From the NCBI RefSeq assembly GCF_023278565.1, contig NC_064678.1:3286001-3350000 (forward strand): DNA of 64,000 bases, read 5' to 3'. The DNA is from Colletotrichum lupini. Its lineage: Eukaryota > Ascomycota > Sordariomycetes > Glomerellales > Glomerellaceae. Made by a program: the position numbers and the translations under genes. Positions 39,901-52,800 of this stretch are shown here, in pieces; position 1 is the first letter of the stretch, and each line of letters opens with the position of its first letter. The notes under the pieces were generated by a model. It made no database searches. It was given only the letters and a program-made list of their open reading frames with translations, and was not told the DNA's origin.

Positions 39901-41008
39901 TATAGTTAACGAAATTAAGCCCTCCTTTTTATAAAATCGTAAATTTTAAGGACTTATTAAAAATACCTACTTATTACTCGTATATAGTAGGGTTAAATAC
40001 TTTAGAGACTTTATTTTTTATAGCCTCTTAGTATTTTATTTTATATTTTTTAAGTAGTCTTTTTTATAGCTTAATTATAGTTAAGTAATTATCGCTTATT
40101 AATAATCCCTTTTATTACTTAGTTGACTTTTTAAAATTAGTAATTTTGTGTTAAGAGTTAATATAAAAAAAAGCCCTTTAGTAGCTTTTTAAAAGATCTT
40201 TTTTTTTTTTTTAGATTTTTATTTTTTTAGCCTTTTTTTAAACTAATAATAATTTTAATAAGAGGTTATAAGACTATTTTAGGGTAGCCACCTTTTTTTT
40301 AAGTTAATTTTTAAAATCTATAATACTCTTAACTCGATATTATTAGGACTTTTAAATCCCCTCTTTTTTTATTAAACCGTCCCTTATACTTTATTTTTAA
40401 ATAATACTTAGGGGGTAATTAAGGGAGTTATAAAAAAGTTATTTAAATTCCGGGCTTAAGGTCGTACTTATAAAATCCTCGTAGTAATAGACTTTTTTAT
40501 ATACTATAAATCTCTTAACTTAATAACTCTTATAAAGTTACCTTCGTTACTAAGTAAAAATATTTATATTTAAAAATCCCTTTTTTTAATTACGTAGTAC
40601 TTTTTTATATTATATTATTAAGCTTATTTATCGTGCTAATTAATTAGGTAAGTAGTTATTACGTAAGTATTTTTCTTTTTTAATTTAACTAGTTAATTTC
40701 TAATTACGGGCCGGCTATAGAAAAGTCGTTTAGTAAAAAAACTACTTAGAGTAATAGTAAAAGGCTAATTACTTAAGTAGTTCTATTAATTAATATATTT
40801 TAATATAATAAACGTTAACCTCTTGTAAGTAATAAAGGGCTACGATTACTTAATTCCGTGCGGTATTTAAGAATTACTTTTTTTTTAATTTATTTTTATA
40901 AGGTTAATTAGTACGAATTTCTTATCCCGTACGGTATTAAAAGGTCGTCTCTTTTATATAATAAAATACCTTACTAATTTATAATAATAAAATTTAATTA
41001 CTAATTAG

Positions 41009-41210
41009 TATTAATATCCTTATTATAGGGTAGTTAGTTCGAACCGTAGTTAATAAAGAGATTAATTAAATTATATAAATATTTACGTAAGTATAAAAAG
41101 GAGGTTCTAACTATAAGTTAGGCTAGTTACGATAATCGTAAATAGGGCCCCTAATTAGCCCCTGCGTAGTCGGCCGTACGCTGCGGTTAAATTAGACTTT
41201 TAATTTAATA
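41009..41210 (-). repeat. 5' LTR of Copia-2 copy 1
   Basis: 202 bp, collinear with 33793-33997. Its outer third (41155-41190) is less mutated, for example CCCCTGCGTAGTCGGCCG. Confidence 0.9.
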
Positions 41211-43260
41211 AGTTAATCCTAAAATAAAAGTAAGTGCGGTAGCTAAGGTAGTCTTTATAGTTACTATAAGTATTATTAGAGCGTTGTGGGTTTAATAATT
41301 TAGAAAAAGTTTGGGCATAGAGCAGGCGGGCTCGAAGGTATATATCTCTTTTTTAATATAGTATCTTAGTATATTCGTAGTCGTGAAAAACGGACTATAG
41401 ATGACCCCGGTAATCTTAATAATGTCAACTAAGCTTATGTCTCGATTGCTGCTTATAGAACTTAGTTATTTTAATAACGTTGTTAATGAATTAGAGGCTT
41501 TAAAACTAGCCTTGCCCGAGTGGTTCCGGACTAGCGGGATGCTGACGTCGTTCGCTATGATAATATGCTAACATGCCTGGACCGGCTGAACGTTTGAAGA
41601 TGCCGAGGGGTCCTGTTTGGGCACTATACCCGTATTATTTATTAAGGGCTCGATTACTTACTTAAAGTTCTCTAATCGGGTTGCAAGACACCTACTTTGT
41701 GCTATTATAAGGGTCTATTAGCTATGAGGGGGGTGACGGAGAGAATTGCCTTTAGATGATGGCCGTTTGACTGACGAAACTCTGTTTCTCGTCTTTTTTC
41801 TTAGTTCGTCTCCGTGACATTATGTCTAGCTACTAGTAGACGTAGTTTCTCGGTATTTTATCTAAAATAGGCGGTGATGGGTGGTGGCCTGTATACCGAT
41901 TATCTGAATATTTAATATGAGTCTCATTATTTGCCCACCGGAACGTAGGAATTTCTTGAAAAGCCGGTAGATCGACCGATTAAACTTTTCCTCTTGTAAG
42001 CCTCGGACAATGTGTTCCTCCTGATTACTTCGGACATATACATTTAGAGATGTAGCATGACTTGACTTTCAAGACGAGAATTATTGATCCACCCGCGGAC
42101 ACAAGAAATCTCCGTCGCAAGAAGGAAGTTATTAGAGGTTCAGGAGACATTGGACATCTTCAATAATCTTGCGGGCGGTGGTTCTATTGCCTTTCTTTTC
42201 TTCTTGGCAGAGCTTTCCAAGGCTCGTCTCGAAAATTCTTTATCAACAGGGATTTCTTAACGGATGGAAGAAGTCTTTGGCTTTGTGAATAAAAGAGCGA
42301 TCTAATCACCCCGCATGTTTCGTGAGCCATGTAGTATGACGAAGACCGTTAATGGTTTGGCTCATTACCCTTGCCGAGGGCTCCGCATAGGTTCCAGAAG
42401 TGTCGAAAATGCTACTGTATTTCGTCTGATGTACGTTACTGTGGGAAATGCCTCGGTTCCCTACTTCGACGAATAGGGCATAGGCACACGCGAAGGCCTC
42501 TACGCGCGCAATACTGTCAGCCGGATGTCCGAAACTTTCATGCGATGGCACAGTTGTTTCCGACTACCGTTATCGTGTTCGTAGCGAGAGGGTTGGATTA
42601 TGTGACAGGCAAACTACTGTGGTAGTAGTCTTACTCTGGTCGGTGTCTTCCCTGCTATGCTTTCCAGATGGCACCTACCCTCCAATCATCATCTCCTTGA
42701 CTCGAATGTCTTTGGAAAGCGATCAACGAAGTCCCACCGGTTCGTGAAAACCGGCGAAACATCCTTCATCAACCGTATGAAGCAATAAAGACTGACATTT
42801 GATACGTTCCAAATTGGAGTCTGTCCAGACATGAGGCTAGGAGTTTGTGATCTTGGGGAGTTCAAGTTGAGACGAATCGACCTCACCTCAATGGGGGGCT
42901 GTCGCGGGACAAGTTACTATGGCACGCGTCGTTGACTAGCAAATTTCAACTGCATGGCTGTGGGAACTTGTAAATACAACGAAAGCATAATGTGTCAAAT
43001 GGCTTACAATGAAACTGTCGCCACAATTTGCCACGAATTGCATGTTGTTCCTGTGGAACAGTCAATTTTCCAATACCAGAGAACTCCTCGGAATAAGCAT
43101 CTGCCAAATACTGCGGCGTTACATGAGGACTCTATAGGGTATACTGAGGTAATTGCATTTTGCAATTAAGCTCTCGCTAAAGGACCTCTAGGAACGGATA
43201 GAAATAAAAGTATTTAATAACGCGGGCAACAATGACCGCATAGTCATACTAAGAGACTAG
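41211..43260. other. Island of mostly normal composition between head-to-head Copia copies
   Basis: RIP density falls off from 41211 to about 41700, and the rest looks ordinary. Short ORFs exist (minus 42306-42551, minus 42689-42886, plus 42954-43169 of 71 residues) but none has a recognisable domain. The two minus-strand frames have plausible amino-acid composition (for example DSIARVEAFACAYALFVEVG) and could be remnants of one decayed gene. Confidence 0.4.
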
Positions 43261-43483
43261 CGCACATACCCATTCAAATTAATTAAATAAATAAGTCAAA
43301 TAAATAGTTAAATATAGGAATTTCAATAAGTTAAATAATTAAATATCGTAAGGCCCTATATTTAATATATTTAATTAAATATAAGATCGTATAAAAAAAA
43401 AGAAATCCGGGGCCGGGCTAATTAAAAATTAATATTCCTAACTACGCCCTATAAAAGTTCGTAATTAAAAATATAAATACTTA

Positions 43484-43534
43484 TAATAAGATTCGAACCT
43501 ACGACTCCTTATTTATAATTATAATTTTAGTATT
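43484..43534 (-). other. tRNA-like (pol III B-box) half next to the Copia LTR
   Basis: On the minus strand it reads AATAC, then after about 30 bases GTAGGTTCGAATC, a good T-arm and B-box, followed by what would be the 3' strand of the T stem in RIP-mutated form. Joined to 33764-33792 across a single AATAC it gives a tRNA-like order, D arm to T arm, with A- and B-box about 51 bp apart. Confidence 0.45.
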
Positions 43535-43739
43535 TGTTAGATTAGAAGTCTAATTCGACCGTAGTATATAGCCGACTACGTAGGGGATAATTAGGGGCCC
43601 TATTTACGATTATTATAGCTAGCCTAACTTACGGTTAGAACCTCTTTTTTATAGTTACTACGTAAATATTTATATAATTTAATTAATCTCTTTATTAATT
43701 ACGGTTTAAACTAACTACCCTATAATAGGGATACTAATA
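43535..43739 (+). repeat. 5' LTR of Copia-2 copy 2
   Basis: 205 bp beginning TGTTAGATTAG (original TG preserved) and ending GATACTAATA. Confidence 0.92.
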
Positions 43740-46700
43740 CTAATTAATAATTAAATTCTATTATTATAAATTAGTAAAGTATTTTATTATATAGAAGAAA
43801 TAACTTTTTAATACTATATAGGATAGGAGATTTATATTAATTAACCTTATAAAAGTAGATAAAAAAGGAGGTAATTCTTAAATACTATACGGAATTAAGT
43901 AATTATAGCCCTTTATTACTTACGAAAAGTTAACGTTTATTATATTAAAATACGTTAATTAATAAAACTACTTAAGTAACTAGCTTTTTATTATCGCCCT
44001 AAATAGCTTTTTTATTAAACGACTTTTTTATAGCCGGCCCGTAATTAAAAATTAACTAGTTAAATTAATAAAAAAAAATACTTATATAATAACTACTTAC
44101 TTAATTAATTAGTATAACGAACGAGCTTAATAATATAATATAAAAAAGTACTGCGCGATTAAAAAAGGGGATTTTTAAATATAAATATTCTTATTTAGTA
44201 ACGAAAATAACTTTATAAGAGTTATTAAGTTAAGAGATTTATAATATATAAAAAAGTTTATTATTACGAGGATTTTATAAATATAACCTTAAGCCTATAA
44301 TTTAAATAACCTTTTTATAGCTCCTTTAACTACTTCTTAAGTATTATTTAAAAATATAATATAAGGGACGGTTTAACGAGAGAGGAGGGGATTTAAAAGT
44401 CTTAATAATATTAAGTTAAGAGTATTATAAATTTTAGAGATTAACTTAAAAAGAAAGTAGCTACCCTAAAGTAGTCCTATAACCTCTTATTAAAGTTATT
44501 ATTAACTTAAAAAAAGGCTAAAAAAACGAGGATTTAAAAAGAAAAAAAAGAATTTTTTAAAGGGCTACTAAAAGGCTTCTTTTTATATTAGCTCTTAATA
44601 TAAAATTACTAATTTTAAAAAATTAACTAAGTAATAAAAAGGATTATTAATAAGTAATAATTACTTAATTATAATTAAGCTACGAAAAAGACTACTTAAA
44701 AAATATAAAATAAGGTACTAAGAGGCCGTAAAAAATAAGATCTCTAAAGTATTTAACCTTACTATATATAAGTAATAAGTAGGCATTTTTAATAAGTTTT
44801 TAAAATCTACGATTTTATAAAAAAGAGGGCTTAACTTTATTAACTATACTTAATAACTTATATAGTTTTTAATAACTTATATAGCTCTTTTACGAGCCGC
44901 CCGGTATTTATTTTTAATTATTTTTATAAAATACTACCCTAAAAGAAGTAAGTTAAAGAAAAAAGCTATTTAGAAATTATAAAAAGTACGAGGTTTAAAA
45001 AGCTAGAAATATATAGAATAATAAAAATCATTAATTAGTAAAGATCTCGAAACTAATTATTATATCTTTTTATAATAATATAAACGTTTATTACTATTAT
45101 TATAAAAAAGAATTATTAAAACCTATTTTTTTATATTGAATAAAAAGGAGGATCTTAGTAAGTATAATAGCTAGCGTTTTAAAAAGATAATAATAATTAT
45201 TAGAAATAGTAAAAATAAGAGTAATAGCGAGATAGTAAAAGGAAATAAGAATCTCTTAAACTTCAATAAATTCGTTAAGTAATAAAAATACGGATTTATT
45301 ATAACTAGCGCGCGAATTAAATATATCCTTATTAAAATTAAATACGCTAATAACTATTAATATAAATATAAACTAGGGTATAACCCTTAATAAATTAAAA
45401 TAAAAAAAAAGAGGATAAAACCCGATCTTAAATAGAATCTTAATCTTTTATAAATAAGTAAATATTAACCCGGATTATTAAGGAACGTAAATATATAGAA
45501 TCGTAGATTAGCTTAATAATAAGTAAATTAATATAGTATTAATCTATTTAACTAAGGTTTATAAAAAAAAGGGGCTATAGGGGTAACTCTTATTTTATAA
45601 GATTATAAATAACCTTAGTTATTAACTAAACGAATAGTTTACGAGCGTAAGCCTAAGAAATATAAAAATAGTTAATAAATTCCTTTATAAGCGAGGGGTG
45701 TTATTAATATAATTATAATTACGAGAGCTATACGAAATATTAATAATAATAATTATAGAAAAGGAATTCGTATTATAGAACTAGGTATAGGTTAATAGAG
45801 CGTATAATTACTTTAATAAATTTAAAAAAAGGGTAAATAACTTAAATTTCCTTTTCATAATTATTAATAAAAATCTATTATTATAAAAGGATATACCGGG
45901 GCAAAATATAGTACTAAAAGTATAATAATTAATAATTCTGCTTCTTTCGATTTATAATTTGTTACTACTACTAATACGAAATTTAGTACTAATTAGCTAA
46001 TAAAAAAAGAAATAAATAACCCGAAGTTATTAATAATACGTAGTAATATAGGGATTATATATAAATACTAAAAATATAGTAGTAAATACGAAATAATTTA
46101 TAAACTTTAAAAAGATCTTTTTAAAAAAGAAATTATACTTTAGGGGGAAGTATAAGGTCTTATAAAAAACCCTAACGATATTTTATAATTATTATAAAAA
46201 AGTTAGAATTAGGGAATACTAATACTATTTAGTAATTAATATCGTACTTATAAACAAAGCCTTTAATTATTATTACGAAGCAGTATATAATCTCGATTAA
46301 AACGACTTTTTTAATATAATTAATATAATCCGAAGCCGCTTTAAAACTTATAATAAGAACTTAAAGCTCTTATTTAAATTACGAGCGATTTCTTTTATAT
46401 TTATAACTAGGATAATAAAAAGTAAATTACGAGTAGAGATTTTTAAAAAGCTTATTAATTAAATCGATAAACTAATAAAAACCTAGCTAAATAAGGGAAT
46501 AAATAAATAAAAAGTCGGATATTTTTATACCGCAGTTTAGCATATACTAAAAATAAAAATAACTTTATATTAAATACTTAAAAACTACGAGACGCTCTAT
46601 TTAAAGCTAAGATCTAGTTTTAATATTAAAATAAAAATACTATACTAAACCTACCTCTAAATATATAACGGCCCTTATTAATAATATTAAGTTAATTAAA

Positions 46701-49700
46701 TATATAATAAAAGAAAAAAGAGGCTAAATATAATAATTACTAATAAAGAAGCCTAGATTCGTTAAATAAATAAAAATTTAACTTATAAATAAGGTAATAG
46801 AAAAAGCAATATTATATTTATAAAACAAATAAATATTAATTAAGTAACTACTCTAAAAAAGAGCGTATTAAATCGTATAAATAATATAAAAAGTTAAGGG
46901 TAATAAATAATAAAACTAGCCCTTATTAGTTTAATTAATTCCTTATTATATATAAGGGCGGATCTGGGGGTATAGAACTTAGTAATAGTAATTAAAATAG
47001 TAGTTTGAAATATATACCCCCTATAAGAGATTTAAAAAATAAAGAAGATCTTACCCCCTATACTAACGAATTAGATTATAATAAAATTAATAATATTAAT
47101 TACTCTTTTTTTACCCCGTTAGCCTTTAGAAAATATATAAAACTAAATAAATAAAGGGTAATAGAAGCTTTTAATAAGTAAGCTTTTATTTATAAATAAT
47201 AAGAAAAGGTCCTTTAAATAACGAATACGGAGGCGGCTAAAAGGGTAAATTTAATAGGGCTAAAGCTTATTCTCTTAATAATTAAAAAGAAGACGCTATC
47301 GTTTTTAATATTTAAAAAAGAAGAATATAATACTAAGTAAATCTAAGGGTAACTAAAGGGGTCCTTTTTATATTACTTAGATCCCTTAAATACTAAGCTT
47401 ATATAAGTATTTTATACGAGCGAAAAGTACGGCCTAAACGATTTTTATAGAATTATCCTAAATACTAAGGTATTATAATAATTAATTAAAAAAAAGGGCA
47501 ATTCTAAGTATTATAAAAAATCGCGCTAATAACGCTTAATATATTAATAGCGGGTATTACGAGGATTAGTTTCGGCCTAAGTAAAGAAATCGTCGCCCTA
47601 AGTATAATAAAAATAAAAACGTACTTCGGAACGATAACTTTTTATATTTAACCCGTTAATACCCTATTTCTTTTATATTTAAAAAATATAAATCGACTAG
47701 GTATTACATTTAATAATACGAGGAATAAAATCTTTAGTAATAAGTACTTTAAAATAGTTAAATAATAATAGGGGTATACGTTTATAAAGCTTATTAATAA
47801 TACGAAGTTAATTAATTACTTAACGGAAAGTAAGCTTAGAAAACTATATTAGAAATTCGGGTACTCGTTAATTACGAGGCTATATAACCTCTTAAAGTAA
47901 TTAAGTAATAATAATATTAAAATAAGGGCGCTAAAGTAGTTAATAAAAGTATATTACTAATACTAAATAAATACGTAAAGCCTACGTAAGTTTAAATTTA
48001 AATTACGTAATAAGCTTAACTTTAACTAAGAAATCGTTATTAATATCTTTTATTTAAATAGTTAGCTAGTATTATATATAATTAACATAGCTATATTTTT
48101 TTAAATAAAGCAATTCCTCTGGGATTTATAAATAAAGATAGTATAAGTAGCCCTATAAAAAAGCTAGATCGATATATATTAAGGACTACTAAACGGTATT
48201 AAAACTAACGCTAATATTAGTTTTAAGTTAATAGAATTTAGGGATAATATAACGGCTTATGGTATATAGCTAAAAGTTGTACCCGTTAAAGCGTATTATA
48301 ATATTAAAAAAGTAAAGAGGGTATATTAGTAATTAAAAAGGGCGTTTAGAATTATTAAAAAAGAAAATCCGGATTTTATTAACGACGAATGTTTTTAAAT
48401 AGTACTTAAATATTATAATAATATTATAAGGCCTAACGGACTTATATTAACGCTATTAGTATTTAAAATATATTTAAGAACGACCTTAGTTTTACTATTA
48501 TTACTAAGCGTAAGCTAACGAGCCTAAGTAGTTAAAAAAGTAATATAAGTACTGCGCGAGGTAAGTATAAAAAAGTAAGTTAATAAGGTAATTACTATGC
48601 GCAATAGGCCTAATATAGGGGATAATCTAAATATATTACTAAATTCGGATATACGAGTATAGTACGAAATTACTTAATAATAGGCTAGGCTATATAAATT
48701 AATTTCCGTTAACGAGCGCTTTTATATAATTACGAGAGATCGTAATTAGCTACTCGAAGTATTAATTATAGTAGTTAGACCGTATTATATAGATCTTAAT
48801 AAGGTAATTTTTAACTTATAAAAAAGAGAAGAGCTAAGGGAAACTATATAACCCGTAGTAGAAGTATAGGAAATTATCCTTAATAAAATTATCATAGTAA
48901 TACTAATAGATAATAAGAAAAAGGAAATTACTAAAAGGGCACTAATACTACTGGCAAGACGTTATAAAAGACTACGATAATAAGCCCTAATATAGTAATT
49001 TATTATTAATAACGAAGTAATTAATACCTTTTATATAATAAAAAAAAAGCCGATTTTAAACTAGTAGTTAAACTACGTAAAAAAAGCATAATTATAACTA
49101 CTAAAAAGCCGTACAAGGGATTAGATCTTATCGAAGTAAATACTCTTTACGATCGAGAGGTTAATTAATTTATCCTATACGACTTAAAAAAACATATAAA
49201 CCTCTATATATTTAAATTATGAATAGTTCATAAGATTAAAAAGAAAAGAATACCCTAGCTATATAAAAAGTCTAAATACGTAATTTAGGGGTATAGTAAT
49301 ATTAAAAAAGTAACGCTACTTATATAATCGCCTATTATATAGCGCTATAGCTAACGATTAATAATAATACTAATAGTATTATTATAAAAAAAGGGATACG
49401 AAATTTAGAGCTATAATATTACTTAGGCCTATACCTAATCGGCTATAGGGCTTATAAAAAAAATCCTAGCCTATTTACTAAAAGAAATAGTTAGTAAGTA
49501 CCTAAAAGGCACAATTATTAAAATACTTAAGCTACTATATAAGCTCGTAAAATCGGGCACTTATTAATAGGCTACTTATTACGATTTTTATATTAATTAA
49601 CTATTAATAATTACTTTTATATATAATCCGTACTTACTAGTTACGGAGTATAAAAATAACTGATTTAAGATCGTTAGAATATAAACTAATAATATATTAA

Positions 49701-50109
49701 GCCTATTTAATATTAATTTTATAAAAAAAGAGAATAAAGAGCTTTAAAAAGCGGGCTTTATAGCGAAGCTAAAAAAGGTCTTTATAATAAATACCCCCTT
49801 AGTATTTAATAATAGGATTTTTATAATTAAAAAGGAAACTATTATTTTTTAATAAAAGGAGTAGGGTAAGAAAATTAACCTTATTAATCCGAATATAACT
49901 AATATTAAAAAGTAATATAAAACTAAGCTCGCGCGAGGGGTATATATTATAAGTATTTATTAGCCTGAGGTAATTTTTAATTACGTTAAGGTAGCGTAAG
50001 CTATAAATCTAACTAAATAAAATATTAAAATACTTAATAAGTAGCTTAAGTAATAAAAAACGAATCTTAATTAAGGTCTCGTTTATTACTTAATTAACCT
50101 TATAATTAA

Positions 50110-50640
50110 TAAGCTTTACGTCTTTATTAATAAGTTATTTATAAATAATAACGACTTTATTTCGTAATTAGGGTATATTATTATCCTAGTTAATAAGAGT
50201 ATAAGTAAGAGTAAATTTATTATATATAATAATATAATTTATTACTTATTAACTAAAAGTAAGCGGGTAATAAGAAGTATATTAGTATTAGAGGTTTATA
50301 ATATAATTAATAATATTAACCTCTCTTATATAATTTTAACGACGCTAAAAAAGATTATTAATCGAATTAGCCTTTTACTTATTTTAATAGTTATTTATAC
50401 TAATTCTTACTCGCTATATAAATACTTTATTAAATTAGGAACGATAAAAGAAAAGAGGCTTATAATTAATATTATAGCCCTTAAGTAATTATATAAAAGG
50501 CGCGAGATACTTAAGATTTATTAAATTAATAATAAATATAACCTCGCAAACGCTTTTATAAAAGCAGTATTAAATAAGGGATTAGAGTAATTTATAAGTA
50601 ATAAAAAAGTTATTATATAAATAGAGGGATAGGTTATATA
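50110..50640 (+). pseudogene. RNase H relic of Copia-2 copy 2
   Basis: Long readable frame with the diagnostic order of fungal Copia RNase H motifs; Asp positions read as Asn and Gln as stop, consistent with RIP. The same stretch recurs near 63620-64000 in copy 3 and inverted near 34100-34650 in copy 1. Confidence 0.8.
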
Positions 50641-50748
50641 AAAAAAGTAAAGAAAAGGGGGAAAAAGAGACGACTTAGTAAACGGGCCCAAGGTCGAATT
50701 ATATTTCTAACCGCAGTAATTAAATTAATAAAAAAAAGAAAAAGTTAA

Positions 50749-50953
50749 TATCGGATTAAAAATTTAATTTAACTACGGTATATAGCCGACTATATAAGGG
50801 CTAATTAGGGGCCCTATTTACGATTATTATAGCTAGCCTAACTTATAATTAGAACCTCTTTTTTATACTTATTACGTAAATATTTATATAGTTTAATTAA
50901 TCTCTTTGTTAACTACGGTTCGAACTAACTACCCTATAATAGGGATACTAATA
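50749..50953 (+). repeat. 3' LTR of Copia-2 copy 2
   Basis: 205 bp from TATCGGATTA to GATACTAATA, collinear with the 5' LTR. Confidence 0.92.
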
Positions 50954-51022
50954 AATTATAACGAGTGTGGACGGTATGTAAGTTAAAACTCAGTATAAAT
51001 TGACCTAATTTAACTGACGTAG

Positions 51023-51752
51023 AAAAGGTTTCTTCTTGCAAAGCTACATCTCCAGTCATTGACTAGCAAAAGATCACTAAAAGCCGTCAAAGCCGCTTTG
51101 GAAACACTCGCCACTGGCTCCAGCTCTTATGATACTGCTTACGATGAAGCCTTCGAACGAATTGAAGGTCAACTAGAAGACCAATCAGCACTTGCCAAGG
51201 ATGCATTATCGTGGATTGTTTGCTCGAAAAGGCCGCTTCAGATCGTTGAGTTACAAGAAGCTCTTGCAGTGGAGCAAGGTATGACCGAGCTCGACACGGA
51301 GAACCGGCCTGAAATCGAAGATGTCATCTCGGCCTGCGCTGGGTTGCTCACAATCGACGAATATAGTCGTGTAGTGCGGCTTGTGCATTACACTACACAG
51401 GAGTACTTCCAGCGGAACAAAACAAACCGACTTCCTGGAGCAGAAGCTCTGGTAGCAGCTGCTTGTGTATCATATCTCAGCTTCGATGTTTTCGATGCGG
51501 GTCAGTGCGAATATCAGAGTGAACTAAGAGATCGCATCCAGGATCATCCGCTTTACCACTACGCTTCAGTGAATTGGGGATACCACGTTCGGGAATCGCA
51601 TCACGTCCAGGAAGAGGTCATGTGTTTTTTGGAGGACCAGGAAAGACTGCGCGCCTCAGCACAGGTACTCTTTGGCCCAAAGACCCGGTACTTTTATAAA
51701 GCCGGTCGTGTGACTAATAGTGTCACGCGGTGTCCAATTATCGAAACGTTTA
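51023..51752 (+). pseudogene. NACHT/STAND (NLR-like) protein fragment cut on both sides by Copia elements
   Basis: About 243 host codons. The frame reads KRFLLAKLHLQSLTSKRSLK from 51023, followed by SSYDTAYDEAFERIEGQ, ALSWIVCSKRPLQIVELQEAL, the LTIDEYSRVVRLVHYTTQEYF stretch and HPLYHYASVNWGYH. This is the segment after the NTPase core in fungal NLR-like proteins, containing the winged-helix domain that precedes ankyrin or WD repeats. Such proteins act in non-self recognition and regulated cell death, but the job of this one is unknown. The NTPase domain is missing upstream, where mutated sequence and the LTR ending at 50953 intervene. The frame stops at 51763 inside the next LTR, so the repeats are missing too. 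Upstream flank 50954-51022 shows some RIP-like decay. Confidence 0.85.
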
Positions 51753-51957
51753 TATCGGATTAGAAGTCTAATTCGACCGCGGCATATAGACGACTACGTA
51801 GGGGCTAATTAGGGGCCCTATTTATAATTATTATAGCTAGCCTAACTTACGGTTAAAACCTCCTTTTTATACTTATTACGTAGATATTTATATAGTTTAA
51901 TTAATCTCTTTATTAACTATAGTTCGAACTAACTATTTTATAATAAGGATACTAATA
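51753..51957 (+). repeat. 5' LTR of Copia-2 copy 3
   Basis: 205 bp from TATCGGATTAG to GATACTAATA; its first 50 bp are little mutated. Confidence 0.92.
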
Positions 51958-52102
51958 TTAATTAGTAATTAAATTTTATTATTATAAATTAGTAAAGTAT
52001 TTATTATATAAAAGAGACGACTTTTTAATATTATACGGGATAAGAGATTCGTATTAATTAACTTTATAAAAGTAAATAAAAAGGGGCAATTTTTAAATAC
52101 TA

Positions 52103-52147
52103 AGTCGACCCACCCCCTTTTAGCCACCCCCCCCTTTTAGCCACCCC
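52103..52147 (+). repeat. Left terminal inverted repeat of the Fot1-like element
   Basis: Nearly identical to the reverse complement of 53943-53987, including a matching run of eight C. It retains CA dinucleotides that are missing from the body. Confidence 0.92.
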
Positions 52148-52689
52148 ATTTCTCTATCCTAGCTACCGTATTAAAACCCTACCCACGATTTTTAAACTAC
52201 TATAATAATTATAAAAATCGTCTAAATATAATTCTTTTTTATATACTTATTTATTAATATATAATAGTCTTATATACTAAAAATAAAGTTATTCGGGCTC
52301 TTAAGGCTATTAAAAGAGGTTTCTTAGTTAATCGGGCCTTAATTAAGTTCGGAGTTCTAAGGTTAACTTCTTATAATTATAAAAAAGGCTACTAAACGAG
52401 GGTAATAGTATTTATAGACCTCTAAAGGCTTCCTTTATAATAAGAAAATTAATTAGCTTAATAAGTTCGTATTTAGTATAATCTAAGCGTTATACTAATT
52501 TATAAATAGTTTATAAAATTTACTAAGTAAGTTCTAAGATCTTAGGGGGATATAAATCCTCTTAAAAAAAGATAAATAGACGCTTTTTTAAGGAGGAACT
52601 TATTAATTAAAGTTTAGAGAAGTCGTACTATCGATTCGAGGTATCTAAATAGGGCTATTATTAATATAATTAAGTTATAATTTAAATTA

Positions 52690-52800
52690 TTTAATATACT
52701 AGAGATTAGTAATATTAAATAAGCTAATAAATATAATATAAATAAAATTAGTATTTTAGAGGGTAAGGGATTTAATAGCCTGGTTTTAAATAAAGTAGAG
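52690..52800 (+). pseudogene. Fot1-type transposase DDE core relic
   Basis: Contains the first catalytic Asp position (D read as N at 52741) and the following LEGKG-x-N stretch typical of pogo-like transposases. Confidence 0.8.

Larger units (their letters stand above)
33793..41210 (-). mobile_element. Ty1/Copia retrotransposon of second family (Copia-2, copy 1), minus strand
   Basis: 7418 bp between two LTRs of 202-205 bp. The inside is the reverse complement of copies 2 and 3 (same block order, same relic words), heavily RIP-mutated. The poly-T tract at 34003-34014 is the polypurine tract next to the 3' LTR on the minus strand. The two outer 5-bp flanks, AATAC on the left and AGTTA on the right, do not match each other. 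Confidence 0.9.
43535..50953 (+). mobile_element. Ty1/Copia retrotransposon (Copia-2, copy 2)
   Basis: 7419 bp with 205-bp LTRs at both ends. On the plus strand, near 50110-50640, one frame reads the Copia RNase H region: a mutated FVDGSFANNNDF start, then YTNSYSLYKY, KLGTIKEKRL, and a late NLANAFIKAVLNK block. A polypurine tract (50729-50744) precedes the 3' LTR. RIP has removed all usable ORFs. The 5-bp flanks (GTATT left, AATTA right) do not match each other. Confidence 0.92.

Noticed and set aside
42371..42625. Plus-strand 84-residue Cys/Arg-rich ORF in the island between Copia copies
   Set aside because: It overlaps a minus-strand ORF of equal length, its cysteines match no zinc-finger spacing, and there is no supporting gene structure.
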